64,000 bases of DNA, taken from the NCBI GenBank assembly GCA_009741485.1, contig CM019238.1, forward strand, positions 10,432,701 to 10,496,700. The letters run 5' to 3'. Below the pieces are notes generated by a model. It had not been told where the DNA came from and made no database searches. It saw only the letters and a program-made list of their open reading frames with translations. This DNA is from Malurus cyaneus samueli (lineage: Eukaryota > Chordata > Aves > Passeriformes > Maluridae). Positions 39,101 to 50,165 of the stretch are shown one piece after another. A program made the position numbers and the translations under genes. Position 1 is the stretch's first letter, and each line of letters starts with the position of its first letter.

Positions 39101-41164
39101 ATTTTGGCACTGAGCTGACACTGGGATGCAAACTGAAGTGCGATGTTTTTCCCAGTGTTAAGCACATGAAGTAGTCCTGATTCTGCAAGGACTTTTAAAA
39201 GAGTTGAATTGTGTTAGTTGAGCCATGTGAATTCCATGGATCTTCTTTGTTCTTTGGTGTCATTTCTCTGTCTAATCAGAGCTATTGCTCTACATCCAAA
39301 AGGGATCCTAAGTAATGGATAGTTGTGTATCTCATTGCAGTTCCCAGGTAAATGCTGCAACATTTGTGTAATGACTTTATTGCCCAGTGTGGAAATGTTG
39401 TGTTCTGGAAGTGTCTTTCCAGTACAGACCCTGGATATGCCATTAATCTTTTCAGCTCCCAGCAATGCTACTTTCAGATAAAGCTGTTGGCATTTCTGAT
39501 ACAGAGATTTGATGTTCTGGGATTTTCACACCAGCATCTCTGATTCAGAGATGGGCACATCAAAACCAAGCGTGGAAATTAAACTCAACCTAAATGTATG
39601 GGGTGGCCCTAAAGTTCTGAGTATGTAGGACAGCTATTTGCCAGATCATGATCTGCTTTTGCTCTCTGAACAAATACATCTGTTTTTCTGTGTTAAAAGC
39701 CTGTTTTTTAAAGATGGAACAAGAACTGGGCCAACTTAGATCATCTTCACCTGGTGAAAGAAAAGAAGATGAGCTGGTGAAGAAATCTCAGCAAAATTTA
39801 GCCTAAATTTGCCTTCATCTAGGGATGCTCATGGAAACCTTTCTTCTAACAAGGCTCAGCTCCAAACTGTAGTTAAAGAATAAAACCAGTATGAATAAAA
39901 ATTTTAGTGCATATTTGCTGTTAATTACCTGTTGGTAAAATAAAATAATTTGACTCCCATAATGTGAATAAGGGCGGTAGAAAATCTGGGCCTCAAGAGG
40001 GTGCAGGGAAGCAGAAGGTGGAAGTTGTGGTTTCCTGACTGGCTAATGGAGCTAAGCCTTGATTTTTGTACAGGATGCAGAATAACAAGAGAGTGAGGGC
40101 CTTGAATGTCTATTGGGGAATAAGCTTGCAGATGTCTAATACCAGCATTTGATGCCAGAGAACTGCTGACAAATCAAGTGTATCCTTTTTCCTTTACTGC
40201 ATCCCCGTGTGCACAGCTCTTAATGGAGAGCAGCATTGCTATGGACATGCACAGAGAAATGGAGCCTTTGCTGAGCCATTGGTGAAATATTGAGATACCA
40301 TTTTCTGAGCAGTAATAAAATAGAGAGATAGTAGATTTTAAGCCTTCTGGCTTCTGAATGTCTGTGGAGTGCATGACCAGCAAATCAAAATCAGATTTAG
40401 ACAGCCTGGAGGGGCTGGCAGTAAAACTTCATCTGCAGCACAACTTCTGTGCTCTCACTTCAGAGGGTGTTAGGCAGAGCTCAGGGGCTTGTGTCAGGTG
40501 CCTACAGCTTAGACTGCAGAATGCACTCATCAGCCCAGGAAAAGCTGCACTCCTTCTCTGAGTGCTGAAAGTCTGCTTCTGAGCAGCATGAAAAAAAGAG
40601 GTGGTTTTGGATCCAAACAGGTACTTGGAGTAAGTAATGATGTGCAAATATGTAGGAGTAAGGTCACTTTCTCTGCAGCCACCTCTTGTGGCTCTTGCAA
40701 AATATGTTTTAATGCAGTTGTTCATTTTGTTGATGGCAATACAGAGTGTTTCATTTTCAGATGCTTTAATTTTACCCACAATTCAGCTGCTCCTGCCACA
40801 GGTAATTTTGTATCTCAAATCCCTTTGGATGCAGTGTTGTAACTCCAATTTAGCCATAGAATACCTTCTTACATATCCTTTACTGGCAAGTGCTTTTTTC
40901 CCTGTAGACTTTTACTCTGGAAAGACTAAAGATGATATTTTCTAGTTGGGCTAGTGTCTTTAATTATTGGATATCCAAGAGGAGGACATCTAGGTACCTG
41001 ACAGATTCTGTATCTCATCATTACCTCTTAGACTTGCACACTGGCTTGTGATCAGCTTTCCTGTGCAGTCCCGGGCATGTCTGTAGAAGCAGCAACATCT
41101 CATATTTGGAGCACATGGATTCAGCATGGCACAGGCTTCCCAGGCTCTGAGTGACACTAATATT

Positions 41165-41194
41165 AAATGTCACACATTAAAATGTGTGACATTT
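41165..41194. repeat. Perfect 14-bp inverted repeat with 2-base loop
   Basis: The arm AAATGTCACACATT (41165-41178), spacer AA, and arm AATGTGTGACATTT (41181-41194) form a near-continuous palindrome. No mobile element was recognised around it. Confidence 0.94.
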
Positions 41195-41747
41195 CCCACA
41201 ATAAAATTGACTGATTCTGTATAGACAAAGTCTCTGTGAGATATAGTATTCAATACTTGAATTCAGTGCTGGAGCAGATACATTGTAAAGTCAGTATGAT
41301 TCATGGTAAAATAAATTTTTTTGAGGTTTTATCACTGAGATATAATGTTTTGGCATTATCAAAATACAGGGGAAAGTGGAATCAGAATGCTTCTACATTT
41401 GTATATAAAATTGTGTAGAAACTGATGGTGCTCCTGCAAATCATTTTGACGACATTGTCTTTATTGAGAGAAATCAGTTCTATCTATTCTTTGCAGAAAA
41501 ACAAAGATTTGTTTCTCTTCCCTGGTGATATGTACATTTCCGCTCAGTCACTCTTCTCCTCTAAAGCTTTAAAAGAGAAATTATTCATCCTCTGTTGCTC
41601 TGAAAAACAATGTTTACTGTTAATGAGAACTGCAAATGCAGTCAGGGCTTCAAGAGAAATATCCATATTTCTTTGTGCTTGGAGAGCATCCAGTGGCTTC
41701 CCTGTTGCAGTGGCAATGACAAGAATGAGAGTATTGTGTATCTTCAG

Positions 41748-41791
41748 TTTTCCTAACTGAAATCCCAGATTTTCCTAAGTGAAATCCCAGA
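41748..41791. repeat. 22-bp tandem duplication
   Basis: TTTTCCTAACTGAAATCCCAGA (41748-41769, 22 bases with its TTTT start) is repeated at 41770-41791 with one substitution (AACT to AAGT). Confidence 0.94.
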
Positions 41792-43471
41792 TTTATAAAC
41801 CTTTAAAATGACTGACCTTACTTTGTAGCCTCTACAGGCTGTCATAGCAAAGCTCCCTGTGCTGCGGTGCCTCTGTAACGGTTCAGCTCACCCTCACTGG
41901 TTGCTTCTGAAAAAGTGCCTTCCCTGGTGGGCTTCAAACCTTGCCTGGAGGAGAGAAAGGATGCAGAGCGGAGGGGCTGTTTCTTCATGCAGTCAGCTTT
42001 GCTGGCGGGAGAGCTGCTGCTGGGATGTTTGAGCCCTCCTCAGCCACCTCCTCTCCAACCTGTCAGGGAGTTTCCATTTCCCTTCTGCTCTCCAAGGAAC
42101 AGTGACAATGTGCTCACTCCTGTTGGAATCCCCATCGAGCCAGCTGTATCTACCACATGTCAGTAGAAAATACTTGTGTGCTAGAGTGGACAGACAAATG
42201 GGAGGTTTCCTGAGGAAATCTGTTATACCCAAAGTACAGGATACAGAACCATAGGGAGTTAAACTGATATTTGGTAAGTGATACTGGAGGAAAATTTATT
42301 ATTTTCTGGCCACCGCTTAAGGGAAGGCACAGCCAGGAGGACTCAGCTGCAGGACTCAAACAGTTCACATTGCAAGGACATTTGCTTCATGATTCTTTCA
42401 TTCTTTGTATACCCTGTGAGACAATAATGGATCCACTGGTTTTCCTGCTCAATTGCCCATGTAAAAACAGAGCAGGATCTGCCTTTCAACATTGCATCTG
42501 TGAAATAGGACTTATGTACAGAACGAACGATGTGCTCCACAGGTTTTATTCTCTCAGGTAACAAAATCATTGAGGTTTAGCAGTGCAGACAAAAATGATG
42601 GGTGTCTTGAATTCAACTTTTGTTTTGCATGCCAGGTGTCTAATAAAAAAAAGCATAGAGGACTAGATACACTAATTCACACGTTGTGTGGTTTGGAAGA
42701 CATAAAGGAGAAAGCATTCAGCGCTCTGAGAAACAGGGTATTGCAATTGCAAAATTATTGGAAGGGGATTTCTTAATACTGTCGTGGGAGCAGTTGTTCC
42801 TGTGCCTCAGAATTATGTCGTTTGTAATGGGGCTTTTCAGTAAGACAATGTAATTTAACATTAATATCCAAGTTCTAATAGAAAAGTATTAGGAAATAAA
42901 TGGAAAGGGCTTAGTCATTTGCAGTAGCAAACTTTAAAGCAACTTGCTGCCTTGTAATTCTTAAGGACAAGGAAGGAATTTTCCCTGGGAGCAAACCCAG
43001 CCAATTATAGGATTTCTTCTGCTGGAGCGGGGTGTGTGAAGCTGACAAGAGACCACATAGTTCATGAACTTAGGTATGATATGCTGGGATAACTTGGTGT
43101 TCTTTTGTCTTCTGTATTTCTTCTGTGTTCTGTATTATATTTTCATATATATGCTTTTAACATTTAATGACTAACATCAGTGAAGATTTACAAAAAAATC
43201 CAAACCCAAGAATCACTGTTGGCCTGTGTGATTCAACTTAAATGTTGAGAGATTTTCCCTTTGTGTCTGGGTAGTCCCTGTTGGAACGACTGACTGGTAA
43301 TTTGCTTTTCGATTGCTTCTGTCACAATGCAGAGGTCAGCAGGACCAGTGCATGTGTGTGTGAAGGCAACCAGAAAAGAAATAGCTCCTCCTGACCCTAG
43401 CCATGTATGAATCAGCTGGCTGTCATTTACTATTCTCAGACATACTTAAGAGACATAATACTAGAGATTAA

Positions 43472-43513
43472 CCATGAATTTTCAAATCATAGCCACGAAT
43501 GTTTGAATCATGG
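43472..43513. repeat. 21-bp imperfect tandem duplication
   Basis: CCATGAATTTTCAAATCATA plus G (43472-43492) is followed by a copy with five substitutions (43493-43513). It is older than the other duplications in this window. Confidence 0.8.
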
Positions 43514-46500
43514 CCTGCTGTTCCTGGCTGTATCACTGTCTGTAGTAGGCACATTCTGTCATTTTTATGTCACATTTCCTGCTTAAGCTGAAGCCCAAAT
43601 TAATTTTAAACTTAGATCTGAGCTTTGGTGAGAGAGATCCAACTGTGAGATGCTCTACCCAACTGCCATATCCAAACATCTTTTCTTCCTTATCCCAGGA
43701 TCAAGAAGTAGAAAGATTTTCTAAACAGGGCTTAACTCAAAGTCAAGAGTACAGGTCTTGCTTTTAAGTGCCTCTGGTGAGAACTAGATTGTTGACAGGT
43801 GACTTGAGGAGTCATCCCTGGATATCTAGTTTCAAGCTGTCATTAATGTGAGCCTTTTAAAGTTACCTTTCAGTGACTGCTCAGAAGTTTTTTCTTTTGT
43901 GTAGAGAGGGTTTAGCCTTTCTTCACGGTAAAGCATCGGCCTCTGGGACATCCAGTATGTTTTAATCAAGCTCAACTTTTCATGTTTCTAGTGAGTCTTG
44001 TGTAGAGATGGGTCTTAGGAGAAAAGAAGTGCATAAAGAATAAAAATTCTTGATGAGTGGTGGGTTAGTCCCACACTGATACTTTCCTGCTTAAAGGAAA
44101 TGGGGCCTTGGACAGTGCCTCTGTCTGGATTCACCACCTCTTCCCCTGTTGGAGGATCAAAGGAAGTAGAGATATATAAGAGCATTGGTTTGTAACATTA
44201 TGCTGGTGTAGCACTAAATTCCTGAGATCATACTTCCATGATGTTATTTTCTTTTACTAGGGGGACCTTGAATATGCGTCAGATGCTAAAGGAAAGGTAA
44301 CATAGAATTAGGATTTCTCCTTGTCAGGAATAGGAGTTGGTATTAGAATTACAGTTGTAACAGCGATGAGAAAGCAAAATACCTGACAGGAGTGTTTGGA
44401 GCAGTACCAAAGCCAGGTACCACATACAAACCACAGAATCACTGCACCTCTTGGTCTTTGGTTCCGGGAGAAACTACGGCAGTGCCAGCCATGTCTTGAA
44501 TTGTTCCTCTCTGGGTGCTGCTCTTTCACTTGACAAATTTATAGGAATTAAAAATTCAAAAACTTTCAATGGTCTGTGATTTGTAACTTCTGGCCGTTAT
44601 TTACACCATAGGCAGGAAATTCATCTTTTCCAGACAATGACCCCAAATATACAGGAGTGAGTGGGAGTCACTGAGAAATAAACTAACACCTGAGTGAAAC
44701 CTTAGAAGAGTAAGTAATAATCTGTTCAGTTTTAAGATGTTACATTTGTGTGATCTGAAAAAAACGATTATGATTATCAACTAATTTTTCTTTAAACAGA
44801 TCATCAAACCATGACCTTGGTAAGCATCATGTGAACTGTGAAATTTGGACAGGAATAAATTTATAAAACTCTTATGAAGTGAGAGGAAACCAATCAAATG
44901 CTCAATTAAGTCTGAGAGCTGATAAAACAGCACATTTATAGGACAGCCAGTAGTGGGTCTGGTTGTGCATTAATGCTTCAGATGGACAAAGATGGTTGGT
45001 GGTGTAGTTATTGCTGTTGTTGCTCTCTGAATGAACAAAGATGAGTGTAAAGGTTGATGTATCCAATCCTGCAGTCAGTGAGCCAATAAAAATGTCATTA
45101 AAACAGCCAGAGTGTTCAGGGACATGGAGAGAGACCTAAGCCTGAGGTGTGCTGTTCCCTGTGCCTTGCTTTGATAAATACACTTTGCAGCTTTTGGATC
45201 TACCGCCAAAGTCTTGGAATGTAATAAATAACCCAGTATAATGAAAAATGAACCTGCAAGGGAAAAAAAAAAACCCAGTATGAATCCTCTTGTATAAATA
45301 TGTAATTCAAAATTAGGTGGAGTTTTTCAATCCAGTAGATATAAAATATTCAGCCACATTTCTGCCTCTTTCCTCTTTATAAGAAAATCAATAAATGGGA
45401 GAGGCTGGGGAAGATTCTGAGCATATTAGAGACAAAATTGTTTTACTTGATTCTTTTAACAAATCACCCTCACTTAGCAGGAAAACAAATGCAAAAAAAA
45501 AAGGTTTTTTTTTTCCAAAGTTGTGAATATTTGCTCTAATTTGAATTCAGCCTTAGGGCTGATGAATTGTCTTGAATTCAAACAAGATGAAAAATAATTT
45601 AGGGATTGACACTCCAATTTCAAAGGTCCTTACCCATTTCTTTACATCCTCCCTTTTTCCCTCTTGTTCCTGCTTCGAAGTCAAGCCAAACTCACAGTTT
45701 TGCTTGCTTTTGTTCTGAGACCTGTTAAACCCCCTTGGTTCTCCCTGTGGTTTTCTGTTGGGCTCGAAGCTGGATTCAGTTTGTGGTTAAGAGCCAGTTC
45801 CAGGTGGCATGGGGATTACAGATGCCTTGCCACCAGAACAAAGGAAACTGTTTTGTGAACTCTGGCAAAGCTAAGCCCTTCTTCCTATTTCCAGCTGAGA
45901 GAGTAGGCCAGTTTGTAACTATTCCCTTGAAACAGAGAATTACAGATCTTAGTTTCAGTGTGAAAATATAAGACAATTTTTTTTCTTTGCACTACGGAGT
46001 GTTTTCTTCTTTTCTTCCTTCTTCTAGTTCCCCATACAACCACTGCTACTTCTTATAGAATTGAAATCCATTAGAAATCAACTCCTGTGAAAAATGTATG
46101 GTTTGGAAATATTTCAGTAAAGACAAATTATCAAAAGACCCACTTCCAGACCCAAGGGTTTATTTCCTTTACGTGTATGTGGAAAATGTCACCTGGTATC
46201 ACTCAGGTTCATGTGGGTTCCAACATTCTTTGGATACAACTCTTCTTACCTGGCCTCACAATACTAAGATCATGACTGGAAGCGCTCCAACATCTTCATC
46301 ATCCACCTGGAAGGTTCTTCCTTTTCATTCCTTTTGGCTGCTGTTTCTGACAGCAAAACCCAGGTTACCTGTAGCTTTGCTGTTGTTATCTATTATTCTT
46401 CTTGTGTCCAGCTTTCCTCATTAAAAATGGCCATATAACCTTTCCTGCCATCCAGAGACTGCTGGGAGCACTGACCTCCCCCACCAAGCTCCATGTCTAT

Positions 46501-49336
46501 GTGCTGAAAACAAAAGTGCATCCTTCTTTTTATAATTCATAGGCCATCTGTTTAGCTTCTGAAACAAGAAAAGCAAAAACATGGGGTTTGTGCTGGTTAA
46601 TCTCCACACCTCTACCAAAAAAACCAAAAAATAAAATAGACCCTTACCATAAACAACTTAAATGTGGCTCATGAAGGAGAGCACTTGTGGACACAGAGGT
46701 CCTGGAAACGTTTGGAAAAAAAGAACTGGATGCCTTCCCAGCACAGCAGCTTTATGGGCTTCCTGAGAAAACTCTGTAGGTGAGCTCCCATGAGAGCCCT
46801 GCGTGGCAGGACCATCCTGTTCCTGTCTGTTTGCCAGGTGGTTAAAACAATGCTGTACTGATCCTCTTTGTGATCCTTCTCCTGCATTCTCCCTGAAGCT
46901 GACACCTTTAGAGAGGCCCTTTATGTCCCAGACCCCACAGGAGTGGGAGGACAGCAAGAAAAAATCAGCACAGATGCATCAGCTGCTCAGAGGACTGAGA
47001 GGTGAAATCCAATCCCCCAGCCTGGGGAACAGCTTGTCCAGCACGGGGAGGAATGGCTCACAGCTTCAGCAGAATTTGGCTCCCAGACTTCAGCTCCCCA
47101 AAACTGAGAAAAACATCGAGGCTGATCAAACTATTGATTCCTTTTGCATGCCTGAAATATCACTGTTTTCCAGAGCTGGCTAGATTAAAGGAAGAGTCCT
47201 GCTTCAGTCACTGGCATTCCTGCAGAAGTTGCCCCATTCTGGGTTACCAGCAGGAGCAGTAACGTGAGTGGCTGGTGAAGAAGCATCCACAAAGCTTTCA
47301 AGTTTATTGCTGTTGGCTTAGTGAGGGCTTTCTTCGTCATGAGCCTGAATAGATTTATTGTCTCGGTCATGGAGTGTGAACAAAAGTGAGAGTACTCACT
47401 GGGCACTTAGTTTCCTCAATTCTACTCAATTCTAATTGTAACTAATGAAAAGAATACTACATTTTTAGGTTGTGGTTCCAGGAAGCATTTTAAATAGAAG
47501 TAGCCTCCAGCGCTGTTCAAAATATAATCTAAATAATGCAAGATTGTTAGGAGAAAATACAGCACTATTAAATAACACCAAGTAATGGCCAACTATTCAA
47601 GGTCATTATTTTTTATTAGCCTGGATCATTATTACTAAACCCATGTGACCTTATTTGCACTCAGTAATACTTGTAGTCATTCAGGAAAGTTAATAATCAT
47701 TACTGATTGATCAGTATTGATTATACTGAGTGGTTGTATCCATATTTTGTGGATTTTCAGTGCTCTGTTGGGCAGCATTGAAACTTTGATGTTTTGTTTT
47801 CTTCCTACAAGAAGAGTAACCCTTTTCAAAAGCTACTTTAGGAGAAAGTTGACCTGTTTTTCCTAAATGATATAAGTATTTTTGAAAAGACCACCCCAAA
47901 TGATGGATTGTTTTCAGTCCAGAGAACTTTTCTTTCAAGTAAAATATGTTTTGTGCAGTTTGTGAGAATGAGACTTTATTATGGATTCTCAACTAAAACC
48001 CATCATGTCAGTGTGCAAAGTGAGTGTTTTCACTCTGAGGTGAGGGAATGGACAAAATATCTACCAATTTTATTACAGAGGTGTACAGGTGGCATTTGAG
48101 AAGAAGTGAGTAGGAAGGACAAAGTCTATGGTTTTGCTGAATGAATAACACTAATGATGCTGAAAATGGGAGGTTTCTGAAGATTGCCTCCTGATTTGCC
48201 TTGCAAATGGCTCTGTCTGCAAATGCCTGCTCATGGCACACCTTTGACAAGAACCCATTTGCGGTGTTTTGTCAGTGCTTGTTTAGCATGAAGCTTCGAG
48301 CTCTGGTGAAGTGTCCCTGTGGACCTTTTTATTTTCTTCCCAACTACAGGCTCACTTGACAGAAGGAAATGTAAGAGATTTGTGATGGAGCATGTTGGAC
48401 TTTTTTTTTTAATTAAAAGCACTGTGCTGGGTCTAGTTGGTGGGAGTGAGCAGCCAGCATCTTTAGTGTCAGGGTGTAACTAATGGATCATTTTCCAGTT
48501 GTACAGGACAAACTCTGGTCTTAGCTAAACTACTTTGCAGCAGAGCTGTGATAGAGGAGGCAGTGGCAAAGCCAGGACACCTCCCCAAAGAGCTCTCCAC
48601 ATCTCCCTTCAATGGCAGTAACCACCCAGCATGACTGGTTTGCTCCTGGCCTTTTTGGTTGTAGAACAATCAATTGAAATAACAGAATGATGCACAATGG
48701 TAGGAAAAGCCCTGTTACATTGTGGCTTTTTCTCTGTGGTATGGGGTGAGGAGCAGAGCTGGCAATCTGGGCTGCAGCCACCCTGTCCATAGTGCCAATG
48801 CCACACAGTACATCAGGGTATGCATCTGATAGTAGCCCTGTGAGAGCTGCAAGACTGCAGGCATTTAATTTAATCCTGTTTTCATGATCATGTAGAATGG
48901 AAACAGTGCTGTTTGTGTTTATTCCACCCTAATATTTAGAATGGCTGTCAGGGTTTGGGTTCTTTAGTACCCCAGGCCCCAGCAGACACTGCCCTGTGGC
49001 CAGAGAGGGATCCTGCAGAGCTGGTTTTTGTGGCAGGAGTTGTGGCCATGGGCAGTCCGTGATGGAGCAGGGGAACATGTGAGGAGAAGCAGGTGGGAGG
49101 GAGTTGTTATGGACAGATCACAACCCCACAACTCCACCCCTATACCACTTGGGGAGGGAGAGGTAGAGAAGGAAAAAGGGGATGAGAGTAGAACATGTTT
49201 TAGCTTTTTTATCTTTCTCACCATCAAACCTATTCTAATTTGCAATTCATGAAAATATTTCTTTTCCAAGTGAAGTCTGTTTTGCCCATGACAGTAATAG
49301 GTGAGTGATCCCCTTGTCTCTTTCTTCACCCAGGAG

Positions 49337-49389
49337 CTTCTTCATTTTTTCTTCTTCTTCTTCTTCTTCATTTTTTCTTCTTCTTCTCC
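49337..49389. repeat. CTT-type microsatellite
   Basis: CTT triplets are interrupted twice by ATTTTTT stretches. It is a pyrimidine-rich tract about 590 bases before the acceptor at 49978, too far away to act as its pyrimidine tract. Confidence 0.92.
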
Positions 49390-49978
49390 TCCCCATCCTG
49401 TTGAAGGGAACAGCTGGTGGGAGGCTGGCAGCTGGTCTACATTGACCTCCCCAGTATCTTGTGCTATAGAATTTTGTACAGCAGCTCCTTCTCAGGGAGA
49501 AATCCTTCCTGCGTGATGTGCTTTAACATCAAGCACGTAACCCTTCTTCTCAAAGGTATAGCACTGCACACTGGAGTGAAATCTCCTGTAGGTGGGAGAG
49601 AGCAAGGGTGAGGAGAAGCATGTGAAGGACACAGAGGAAATGGGACATTTCCATGGTGTATCGTGACCAACATTTGAGGTGCCAGCAGGTTCCTGTGTTC
49701 ATAGATTTGCAAGCTCGAAAGAGCTGCTGTGCTGGGTTAGATCACTTGTCAACAGTGTTTCTACAAGGTTCTTCATAGTCTTCACAGTCAATCAGAAATG
49801 AGCCTTGATGTTTCCTGGTAATTCCTCTGTGTTGGAAATGCAGAGCGTGGCTGTCACTATTTGAATGTGTCACTCAAGTGTTTGTGAAGATGGGAGCTTA
49901 ACGAAGAAACTTACTGTGTTGAAACAACTGTGGCAGAAAGAATGCAAGATAAGTGAAACAATCTTTCTCTCCCTGCAG

Positions 49979-50165
49979 AAACTCTACGTATTGCATGAAG
50001 GTGTCCATGTCCTTGACGGTAGCTGAGAATGAATCTGGGCTTTGCTACAACAGCAAGATCAGGTATCTGGAAAAATCAGAAGTCACTAAGAGAAAGACAA
50101 TCTCCTGTCCTGATATTGAGGATTACAAAACAGCAGGTCAAGAGCCAGACGTGGTGTGGTACAAG
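49979..50165 (+). CDS. IL1RAPL2: IL1RAPL2 coding exon for the end of Ig1 and first half of Ig2 (probably exon 4)
   Basis: This 187-bp exon starts with one A that completes AG|A (Arg) from the previous exon, then carries 62 whole codons ending in WYK. It corresponds to about human residues 120-181. It begins [20 protein letters not shown], the last strand of Ig1 including the Cys that pairs with the DGCIDW Cys. It then runs into Ig2, with Cys in GLCYNS, Cys in ISCPDIED and the core Trp in VVWYK. Two N-glycosylation sequons are visible: Asn-Ser-Thr at the exon start and Asn-Glu-Ser in AENESG. The acceptor is TCTTTCTCTCCCTGCAG and the donor AAG|GTAACT, giving phase 2 in and phase 0 out. The segment around [19 protein letters not shown] differs from remembered human IL1RAPL2 at several residues, a normal amount for bird versus mammal. 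No break is seen. Confidence 0.96.

Larger units (their letters stand above)
36105..49978 (+). other. IL1RAPL2: IL1RAPL2 intron between the Ig1 exon and the Ig1/Ig2 exon
   Basis: This complete 13,874-bp phase-2 intron begins GTGAGT and ends CCCTGCAG. It interrupts an Arg codon (AG|A). The first in-frame codon after the upstream exon, if unspliced, is TGA at 36106-36108. Inside are a perfect 14-bp-arm hairpin, a 22-bp and a 21-bp tandem duplication and a CTT microsatellite close to the 3' end. An AT-rich block near 47.6 kb has homeodomain-like sites. No transposable element was recognised. Confidence 0.93.

Noticed and set aside
46803..47183. 126-codon + strand open frame
   Set aside because: No family recognised, no convincing splice sites or promoter, and its length is not surprising for 64 kb of random sequence.
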